Of a stretch of 64,000 nt of DNA, positions 10,986 to 22,400 are shown piece after piece. The DNA is from Lumbricus rubellus. Taxonomy: Eukaryota > Annelida > Clitellata > Crassiclitellata > Lumbricidae. The position numbers and the translations under genes were made by a program. The stretch is from assembly GCA_945859605.1 (NCBI GenBank), contig OX243827.1:4448845-4512844 (forward strand). Reading direction: 5' to 3'. The notes under the pieces are model-generated. The model was not told the origin of the DNA. It worked only from the letters and a program-made list of their open reading frames with translations, and searched no databases. Every line of letters starts with the position of its first letter. Within the stretch, counting starts at the first letter, position 1.

Positions 10986-13396
10986 ATGTTAACTACGGGG
11001 CCCACGACGGTCGCAAGAGGACCGAGGAAGGCGAGATCGTCGATCGTCTTCTGTTCAGAGAAATACTCGTGTGTCGCCGATAGGGCGGAGGCCGAATACG
11101 AATGTGACCACTGTCGGTCCCTTCAGTGCGCTGCGTGCGAGAGTCGACTGCACGAAATCGCTCGCCATTCATTCCACGAACGCAGAAAACTCGCTCGGCC
11201 TCCGTCGGATAAACTGTGTCAACAGCCATCTTGTGACGAACGGAATTTCGCCGACGTGAAATGCGAGAGTTGCGGCCTGCGACTCTGTTTCGACTGCGAC
11301 CGTAAGACGCATTTGACGAAGAAGACACATCGGCGAATTCCCATTCTCGACAATAAGAAAGCGTTGGCGTCGGGCGGATTGAACGACTTAATTCTGTCGC
11401 AGCATGACACAATAACACCCATTAAGCCGTTGTCACCGCTCTCCGATCATGACGATTCGCTGACTTTCGTTTCTCTACCGCAACAAGAAGACTTCGAGTC
11501 TTGTCTTGACGTCGAAAAGACACAACCGTCGAAACCGTTTTCGAAGTCTAATGAGGGGATTGATAGGAGCCAAGCACGGTTGGATTTCGTAGAGGGCGTC
11601 CCTGGCCAGCGACCTGAGGTGACATTTGTCATGAAACCGAAACCCAGCCCAGCTGAGACTGAAGAGAAATCTTCAGGCAGCGTAATTCGTTCAGTTGGTG
11701 ATCAAAACTATCAAATGACATCACCTAAGTCGCCGACCGATCTGCTGCGAGATCTAAAAATCGACAAATCACTGGTTTCAAAGGACTCCAGTCGAAATCG
11801 ATCACGCATTCCGGACATCGCAGCCACCCTACCAGTGACTTCAGATTGTATTAACGATGAGGCGGATCTGATTGCTGACAGCCTTCAGAAGTCGCAGATG
11901 TTGGACGATCTGATGTCTGAGGATCTCGAAGATTCTTCACAAGTCCGCAGTTTCCCGTTGGCCAATCAACATGAAGAGTTGCAGGCAAGTACCTGGTAGA
12001 TCTGTTGTCTTTGCACCCATAGGACTAGAGTCACGTTTACCACATGATTGTGTCCTTCATGCACAGTTGCTTGCAGCTGTCATCATTTGAGGCTTTATCA
12101 TTAGATTGTGACATTTCATGAACACTTAAATAAAAATAACCAAACAATGATAACAATTTAAGTCTTTTGTTCTTCAGAATATCAGCAAAGACTGGGCAGT
12201 GCTTCCTAAATTTTTAAAATTCTAACTAACCAATATTGAATTATAATAATGGTAATGATAGTATTTAATGGTATTAATGGTAATAATAAAATAAAGCAAT
12301 AAAAGTTATAAAAATTTGATGATAAAGTAATGAAGGTATAAATTTTTGGAAGAGAATAGTTGTGTTTGCAGTGTGGCATTTGCTTGGTTAATATTATAAC
12401 TTCTAGAAGAATTCTCTTAAGAAGAGGACCACGGTTTTGTTTGTGTATCTCTCCGAGTGTCCGTGGCTATTTTTAAGTCTGAATTACTGGAAATTGACCT
12501 GGATTAGAACTCCAGTGAATAAAGTTTTTTGAAACCTGAGGAGCAGTGTCATGTAAATGTTGTGCTGTAAAGAAATAAAAGAGTCACTATTGCTGACAAA
12601 GTCCTGTCTGGTGTCAGTGCGGTACATGACTTTGCAAAAGTTGCATTGCTCTGCATCTGCTGTGTGGCTTTGCAAGAACATCAAGCATTGATAATTTGAT
12701 AGGGTTAATAGGTTGGATTATCATTTGTGATGTCTTTGTACTAAACTTTGACCCTTTGAATCCAAAATTTGTTTCTTCATATTCGTTGCCTTCTTGAGTA
12801 GTTTCTATGGTGATAACGATGTAGCTGTTCATTTATTTTATTTGAATAAAACTTGAATCAGCATTCAGCAGTCACTTAAGTATGAGAAATACTGTGCTAC
12901 ATGTTACGTGTTTGACAAAATATTATCGTCATTTTCACGTGATGCACTTTTGTTCGAATTGAGATTGCCAAGGTCAAAGGCCAAATGCAGTTCAGTCTTG
13001 AGTTGATGGTTCAGTCTTCAGTTGACGGTTGAATCTTTAGTTGATGTGCTGAAATCAGTTGGACAAGAGTTCTTGTGTGTGCAGAGTGGCGAATGAATGA
13101 TCTGGTGGGGGAGTTCGAATTGCAGTTCTGATGATATTATTGTTGATAGAATTGCGTGATAAGAAACAGGGCTACGTTGCCTTCATAACAAAGAGACAAA
13201 GACCAACGAAGTTGTTTTCTTGTGTTACGAAGGTTCATAGTGGTACATATATTATGTTGTGTTTCCTCAGGACTGCCAAATGCTTTGATCTGCTCAATGT
13301 TTCTTTGTTGCCAATAAACAAAGAATGGAAATCATCTGTTCTGTTGGTTCTGTCACAGCTGGCCAGTCATGCAGCACTTGGCTTTAAGTTGTCACA

Positions 13397-13454
<58 letters not shown>

Positions 13455-16400
13455 TTTGTTGTTCTTCACAAACCATTGCATCTGCTTTGTAGGCTGATCA
13501 TGGAGTGTGATCATGAGTCTCTCTTTTCATTTTTTTAGAATGGCTTTGTTCAATGTGTGGGTTTGGGATTTCCAACAGCAGTGGGTTTTTAAAAGTTTTG
13601 AGTTCACTTTCTTTCGATTTCATAGTTGACTCGCATGAGTGATATAACTGTGATGATGAGTATGCAGTTTTGCACTGTGCAGCTTTTTATATCCTTGAGA
13701 CATAGCAGTGAGCAGATGACAATGCAAAATTGTCTGAGTGCATTGATTTATGCAGCTTATCAGTATAAGAAATGCTGCTGAAGATAAGCCATGCTTTTGT
13801 AATTGTCTGAACATTTGATTGCCTACAGTGTGATATGATGTTTACAGACAATTTAGGTCTGTTAATAGGATTCTCTGAGGAAATATTATCTGATTGGAAA
13901 TAGATTTCTCTTATAGAATCACTGACATGTAGTGAGACTATATACTTATAGATCTGTGCATTTTGTGTTAAGGAGTGTGGTGTAGTTTTGAACATGTGCA
14001 ATGACTGTTACGATTGAGATATTAACATGAGATGCTCTTAAGGGCATTATATCTATAGATGTTCAGGTACATGTATGCAATTTAAAGATAGTCAGGGTAG
14101 GAAGGTAGGATACTGCTGATGCTAAGTCAGTAAGAAAGTAGTTAATGGAAGAACGTTGCTTAATGGAAGAACGTTGCTTTAAATATTGGACAATCAGACG
14201 GAAGACGTTGGCAGATGAGTTGAAACAATGCGCAATTGAAAGACATTCTGCGGTCAATGGTTTTTTTGCACACAGAGTATCTAATATAATCTTTACAATA
14301 AAACATTTGTAAGGCGCATCTCACAGCAGAGCTATTCAGAAGCGCTCTCAGCATGACAGACCCATGAAAAAAGAAATGTCTTCAAGCAGCGAAAAGATGC
14401 AGGTGAATTTCCTACCAGAATCCTGCCACGAATTCCAGAGGGAAGGTGATTCCACATTGACCATAACCATAACCACAGTTTTATTGCTCAAAGTGACAGT
14501 TAACAAAACATCTTTATTGCAAATAAAAGAAATAGAAACTAACAAAAATCAAAAGGAGAGAACCCTTAAGGGACTACTGTCCCACTCACTGTCAGGGTTT
14601 CACAAATACAAGTGCAAATACCGGTAAACTGCAACAGGTTACGTGAATAATAGAGTGGAACAACAATGGTAAAAGTCCGATGCTGGGTAATGAGGTTCAT
14701 GATCTAGGTACAAATAGATCAAGGTGGTCAGCAGAACAAAGAGGGTATGAAGATCTTGCAGAAGGTTTGCACATTGAGTCGCAGAGGTATTTAGGCGCTA
14801 AGCTCTGCAGGAACTTAGTAACCTCTGGACAAAGTAGAACCCATTTTCATGTAAGCTGTTGTCATGGAGATTTGCCATCAGCTCAGAGAAAGTCTCTTGT
14901 TGACATAAATTGTTTCTTATGTATGGATATGAAGTTTAGTCAGATGATAATTATGGACCTTGCATGCAGATTTACCAACGTAAATGGTGTTTGATGTTGT
15001 GCTGTGTGTGTGTATGTGTGTGTTTGATGTTGTGCTGTGACTGCTGACATTGACTGCTGAGTCATTGTTCTCTGCATAGCTAATAATTGTTCACCTTCAC
15101 CTGTGGCCGATCATTCTTCTTATCAGTCTTGAAGTGTCTAATTGCATTCAGACACTCTTGTGATGATAATGATGATGAATGACAACTGATGTGACCACAG
15201 AACAATCTAAGTTAATTTTGGTATTAATTAGATCTGCAGATCACAGAGGTGAAAGGTCACAAGTTCCCACCATTATGGAATACTGGCACCGTCCTCTGTG
15301 CCATTTAGGATAGTAGCACATGCTCTGAACTGAACTTATACTAAATATTGGTTAGTTGTTACCAACATTGATTAAAGTGTAGATATTCACTCGTAATGTA
15401 GGTCTTTTAAATACTTGTCTCAATTGAAACTGATCTGTCATTATTTACAATTGATTACAACCACACACCAAACAAACTGTTTGCCATGTAGAGTTGTACT
15501 TTTGACAAGAGCAACAGAACATTTTGCAACGTTCTCATTAATTAATTTCACATTTACTTTTCTGTCATTTTGTCTTAATTTCAAATCTTTTCATTATCTA
15601 TATATATATAAAAATGAAACTTTCCAATAGTTAGTAATTCAATCACGCCCAAAGTTACGTACCGATTGTTGTGAAAATTTACCAAAACCTTCCATTCCAG
15701 TATCACCGTGTCTTAAGATTTTTTTCCCCGAAAAAACCCAATATTTTCCACAAAAACTGAACTTTGTAATACGTTCGAGCGCCATTTGCAAATTCAACAA
15801 AACTGTCAGATTTCAGAAAGTCCCCAGACACAGCAGACGAAACATCAATGAGGTCGCGTGGTGTGACGTCATAAGCGAGTCGCAAAAAAGGCCTTTCATC
15901 ATTATTGGGCTCTATCATTGGGAGGGAGAGGGAAGGTCTTTTATGCCACAGCAAAGCGTGGCTGGGTACAGCTAGTTATTATTATAACCATAATTATGTG
16001 ATGTGTTCTGTAAGTGAATCATCTGAATCCAGTTTGCAGGTCTGATGTACTAAAAGTTGAATCGTTTGAAACTGTTTAAGGTGAAAGACGAAGAAGATTT
16101 CATCTCTCATCTTGGTTGCGATAAGAAAGCAATGGCGAAAGTCATTTCGATCTTTGGCAACACGGGCGACGGCAAGTCATACACGCTCAACCACACATTC
16201 TTTGAAGGTCGGGACATCTTCAAGACGTCCCCCCTGCAGGACTCGTGCACGGCGGGGGTGTGGGCCGCGTACGACGTCTTGCACCGTGCCATCGTCGTTG
16301 ACACGGAGGGCATGCTTGGCGTCACGAGCAATCAGAACCAGCGAATGCGTCTGCTGCTCAAGGTGCTCGCCATCTCTGACGTCATCATCTACCGAACGAG

Positions 16401-19400
16401 AGCCGAGCGACTCAGCAGCGACATGTTCCAGTTTCTTGGCGATGCGTCGAAAGCGTACCTCAAACATTTCTCCGTTGAACTGAAGTCAGCGTCACGACGA
16501 TTTCAACTCGACAAAGCCGTCTCAACTCTCGGACCGAGCGTCATCATCTTTCATGAGACGCAGCACACGGACATCCTTGCGAAAGGTCAGCCACTGCCAA
16601 TACACCTTATTGTCAGCATTTCTAATCTAATCAGAATATTAGAAAGATTAGCAGCGGTCTTATCTTAATGCCACAACGTGTCATTTCAAGTGGGAGCATA
16701 ATAGTCAAGATTCATATGCATGAGTTTGCGTGTAAATGAGTCTCCACTGTAAATAGTCTCTTTATGTATAGACATATCTTTTTCAGTTTTGTCTTTATTG
16801 ATTTTCTAAAATTATTTCGTTATGTTTTATATTGTTTATGTATATCTTTTTCTTTTGTGTCTTTATTGAGTTTTTAAAATTTATTTTGTAGTATTTGCTG
16901 TTTGATGTTGAATGTTGTGGTTGCATATTTGGCGATATTTACTTTGTCTGATGAAAGCTTGAAGCAATGATCTTACTTTCTAATGTCAGGCTGCCTGAAC
17001 TCATTTGCACTTCTTTTGCTGTTTTTATTTGCAGAGTTTGTGTTACGCTGTATGTTGTGTTAAATGTATCTGCTTACTACATATGATGATGTGTAAAGCA
17101 ACATAAATCTGTTAATGTTCTTTCATCATAACATCATTCATGGTCTTGCATCTCAATTCTGTGCACATTGCTTTCAACACAGCAGCAGCAGCAGCAGTTG
17201 TGGCTGCAGCATAAGACAACAAAAGCATTGTGTAGAAAGGCAGAACTTGGCAACCACTTCAATTGCAGATAAGAAAAGAACAAATGTTGCAACACAGCAA
17301 TAGCAGCTGACGATTTAAAGCTATGCAACCATTTAATTGAAATTGCTGTACGCATATAATTGACATTATTTTTTTACAATTAGAAGTGGTTTCACAATCA
17401 CTTTATTACATTCTCATCATTAAAGTGCTAAGGCAGGTGTTGTATAGATGTCTATTGACTATGAAGTTCTGCACTAATTAATGTAAAACAGCATTCAGCA
17501 AAGAATGTAAATGGCACAAAAAGTTTGCTGTGATGTACTTTTGTTAGATACTCAAAGCATTTTGAATATGACACATTTTATGTTCTTCCATTTTAAATAG
17601 AATTATGATACTTGATTTTCTGAATATGTTGAATTATGTACAACATTCTGAAAATGTCATGCACAATTTTCTTCATATGCAAAATTCATTTTTGTTGTGT
17701 ATGCATTTTTTATGTATACGTAGAATTTAAGCTGAAAAAGCCATTGAATGGATCTTTCAGCTTAAATTTTAAGGTTGTCTGGTTTGATTGGTGCAGCATT
17801 TAAATCTTTACATAATTTGTGAATTCGGTTGATATCTGCAGGAGCTTCAGAACCAGCTGAGAGTCTTCTTCGCAACAAATTTCGAGCTCTTGGTTTGAGC
17901 ATCGATGCTTTTTCGTCACTTCAATACGTTGGAACGCGAACAAGACAGCAACCAACCGACTTCAAGAGTTTGCTGTGGGCCGTCAAGAAACAACTGAACA
18001 ACAACGAGATACGATGCTCACGCAATTCAGCAGTCGTCTTTCGAACTCTTAAGGTCCGTTTAGAATGAGGCTGGATGATTGACATTATTGTACATAGTTA
18101 AAAATCTATCAAAGGCCACTTTAGGATTGAACAAATTATTTATTTTTCTATCCGACTGTTGAGCCGACTGTTAAGCCATGTTGGTTCAAATTTAAAGATT
18201 GTTCCATCTTTCACGTACTTCTGTCATCTCCGTTACCGCTCCCTCTCAGCATCATGCAGTTAATGTTGATGTATATTCTCTTTTTGGTTGAGAATTCACT
18301 TAGGGTTCAAGTGCCACAGAAATCGAGAAATATCTTCTGTCTCGGCCGCATGGAAGTTGAACTGCTGATATCTTGGTTGGCGGCAGCAGACCAGCATTGA
18401 AACTAGTCAACTAGACAACTACATGGCAAATGTAAAAATGAAATGTAATATGCTCAGATTAATTTTCTTGAAGGTATTGAACGAGAAATTCATGGATGAG
18501 ATTGACAAGTCAATGCCCAACATGTTTCCGGACCAGTATTTCACCTGCCGAGCGGAATGTCTTTCGTGCAGGTGAGACAATCATTCTTTTTCTTGCATAC
18601 CTGTGTGCCAATCATCATTCTCTTTGGACGTCCAACATCATACATTTATATCACATAGGACGCACATCATTTAAAAGCATGAGATGCCAGGAAGAGAGAG
18701 AGATATCTGTCCTAAAAGCATTTGAAAGCTTAAGTTGTTGGCAGCTTTTTGTCCATCCTGGCTGACTTGTAGTCACTGAAAGTGTAAGAACTGATCTGGT
18801 CTTCATGCCAAAGCATAATATTATCATTTCTTGATTATGATCACCTACTAATGTGGAAATTGTTAGATAAAGGCAATGACTCAACTTTGGAAATAAAACA
18901 GATTATAGAAAACGGTAAAGTTACTGCTCAAGCATCCAATTCCGAGGCACAGTGATGTTTGCAAATGATGATGATGACTGTGGCATATTTGATATATTTG
19001 TATATATAATCGGCCCAGTTGTCTGGAATCGGCTCCCACAGGAGTTACGTCTACTTTCTGGGGTTATTACTGAAACATTTTTTTATTAAACTCAAAACTG
19101 TCCTTTTTTGTCGTGCTAGAGTCGGGAGCGCTTCTGAGTAGTCTCCCTTGAAGAAGCGCTATATAAATTCTTGAATGAATGAATGAATATTTTGTTGATG
19201 TTTGTTTGCATGTTATTAGTAAGCGTTGTGTGCTGACGATGAACCATCTGAAGGACGGAATTCCTCACGAAACAGACAGAGAACACAAGTGCAAACACCA
19301 AGCACAGTTTGACAACACAGTCTACACTTGCAAGGTACGTACGGTACATTAAGCACAGTTTGACAACACAGTCTACACTTGCAAGGTACGTACGGTACAT

Positions 19401-22400
19401 TAAGCACAGTTTGACAACACAGTCTACACTTGCAAGGTACGTACGGTACATTAAGCACAGTTTGACAACACAGTCTACACTTGCAAGGTACGTACGGTAC
19501 ATTAAGAACGTACGACGTCGTACGTGCATACGTACGCGCATTATGTATTAGTACTAGCAATAATTTCAATTGATATTGTGGCTTCACAATGGTCAACTGC
19601 ATCCATGGGTTCGTGTGAGATTGTGCTAAGTTAATCTCAGCGTCTGAATCTGGATCTTGTCATTTATCTGTAACTCGTATTTATTACGTAGCACACCTGC
19701 AGCGTAACACATAAAAACAGAGTGCAATGATTGATGGGTCCAGGCTGGGAAGTACATCAGTCAAAGAGCTTTGTATCTTAGACGATTAATTTATCCAAGG
19801 GCCTTCGATCTAAGAACCATGTGCCAGGATCCTTCTATTCAAGAGCGTGGGATCCAAGTGCCTTGAATCTAAGAACCAAGGATCGTAGAACCTTGGATCT
19901 AAGAAAATGTGGACGATGTATAATATAATGAGAATTGTTTCAGAATAATGTCGTTACTTGTCTGATGGGACGTTGTTGTCGTTGGTTGTTTGGTTGTAGG
20001 CGTGTTTTCGCAACGGAAGAACCGTTGTTGTGATTCCGAAGACATCCGCATCAAGTGATGGCGCTTGGTTGGGCCTCGCTTCTTACGCTTGGTCTGGGTA
20101 TGTCAGCTTACTATCTGTCTGTCTGTCTATATGCTTGCCTGTCTTACTGTGTGTGTCTGTTAGTGTTTTTGCTGTTTGTTTGCATGCTTCTTTGTCTGCA
20201 TGCCAAGTACTCCTTTGCTCGTCTTTCAGAGATCTGTCTGTCTTTCAGTTAACTATAAATGTAACTTGTCTTCTTCTTTTGCACAGGGCTACCAAATTCT
20301 GACTTGGCAGTGATGATGAACAGGTAGTGTCTGCTGACTCAGTGTAGTACTACCACTTCTTGAATAATCTAGCAGTGGAACATTACTGATGTGTGTGCTG
20401 TGTTTGCCAGTTGAGTTGACTGAAGTATACATAAAGTATCACATATGTTCTTCTTTCTTTCTTTGCTGGCAGCTATGTTCTGGAGTGTGGCTATTGTGGA
20501 GTCATTTATCGAAGTCGTCAGCACTGGTACGGCAACGTTGATCCAGAGAAGACGGTTGTTCGAACGGAAATACGACATGTTTGGCCAGATGTAGGTTTTT
20601 AGCTGACATTGCTTTAATCACACAACAATTGGTTGAGTTTGATGTATCACTTGATCGTGTATTGATCGCGTATTGATCGTGTGTTGATCATGTATTGATC
20701 GTGTATTGATCGTGTATTGATCGTGTGTTGATCATGTATTGATCGTGTATTGATCGTGTATTGATCGTGTATTGATCGTGTATTGATCGTGTATTGATCG
20801 TGTATTGATCGTGTGTTGATCGTGTATTGATCGTGTATTGATCGTGTGTTGATCATGTATTGATCGTGTATTGATCGCGTATTGATTGTGTGTTGATCCT
20901 GTATTGATCGTGTATTGATCGTGTATTGATCGTGTGTTGATCATGTATTGATCGTGTATTGATCGTGTATTGATCGTGTATTGATCGTGTGTTGATCATG
21001 TATTGATCGTGTATTGATCGTGTGTTGATCGTGTATTGATCGTGTATTGATCGTGTATTGATCGTGTATTGATCGTGTGTTGATCGTGTGTTGATCATGT
21101 ATTGATCGCGTGTTGATCGCGTATTGATCGTGTGTTGATCATGTATTGATCGTGTGTTGATCATGTATTGATCGTGTATTGATCGTGTATTGATCATGTG
21201 TTGATCGTGTATTGATCGTGTATTGATCGTGTATTGATCGTGTATTGATCGTGTGTTGATCATGTGTTGATCGTGTATTGATCGTGTATTGATCGTGTAT
21301 TGATCGTGTATTGATCGTGTATTGATCGTGTGTTGATCGTGTGTTGATCGTGTATTGATCGTGTGTTGATCATGTATTGATCGCGTGTTGATCGTGTATT
21401 GATCGTGTATTGATCGTGTATTGATCATGTATTGATCGTGTATTGATCGTGTATTGATCGTGTATTGATCGTGTATTGATCGTGTGTTGATCGTGTATTG
21501 ATCGTGTGTTGATCGTGTATTGATCGTGTGTAGGTCCGTTTAATCGAAGTTCTGTGGATTTGATGCTAAATAAGAAGAACACAGCAACACATTCTGTTGC
21601 TGCTCAGCAATTGTTCAGATACATTATGCTGCAATATGTATGGCATTGTATTAAGTGATACAGAAAGGTTGTATGCATTTTTCTTACTGACCTTCAGCTA
21701 GGCCAACAGGTTTTACAACCTTTTAAGTGATATTTTTGAAAGTCATTTCTTCTTAGAGAAACTTAATTTGACTTTCCTGAGCAGCAGTTTCTTTTTTATT
21801 TGTATTTCCTGATTTTGACCTTGCTTCTATAAGTAGATTATGACTCTGACTTCACTTGCAGCAACCATCTACTGATGTAGAAGTCTTTAATTTAGGGTGT
21901 GAATTTGCCTCTGGAAGCTGGTTTAGCCAAATGCCTCTCTGATATGCTATGGTGTACCTTTACCTCTCTTTCCTTCTTCATGACCTTCTTGTTGTCCCTC
22001 TCCCTGTCTCCATACATCATCCTTTCCCCATCATTGACAATTTCTGATGAGATGCAACAATGCTCTTTGTCTGCCTTACTATGCATTGTCTGCAGCAGTG
22101 CAGTTATTGTTTTCCAGGGTAACACCGTTCTCCACGGTAGTCACAATGCCGCACGTAGACTTCTTGATGGAATCAATTACGTGTCGGAATCAATCGCTGG
22201 CGTCAGTGCAAAGCCAACGCGAATGGTGACGGACTGGGTAACGGACAAGATCGCTCCGGCATACTGGGCTCCAAACGCTGACATCAAGGTAGATAGACGC
22301 AGTTCGCTTACTGTAATGCAGTGTATTGTATTGAAAGTCTACAATGCTAAGAAGCTTTTAGAGGTGCATGACATGTGTTATCTGTGAGTGTAGTTAAGTG

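Larger units (their letters stand above)
11985..16080 (+). other. ZFYVE1 intron 1, no gene seen
   Basis: A 4.1-kb AT-rich intron with GC donor. Short open frames lack domains or matching splice phase. Contents recognised: the (TA)n tract, a duplicated CTTAATGGAAGAACGTTG at about 14140-14178, and a Helentron-like element near the 3' end. Confidence 0.7.

Noticed and set aside
16057..16080. Exon 2 of ZFYVE1 starting at 16057 or 16040
   Set aside because: The 16040 start runs into TAA. The 16057 start is possible (adds LNRLKLFK), but the 16081 start joins ELQ to VKDEEDF more naturally.
19309..19551. Repetitive open frame on plus strand over the 51-bp repeats
   Set aside because: Shadow of the duplicated exon 5 border; the true frame is different.
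20647..21582. Long minus-strand open frames encoding an 11-residue repeat
   Set aside because: They come from an 11-bp minisatellite without stops; they lie in an intron and have no start context or conservation.
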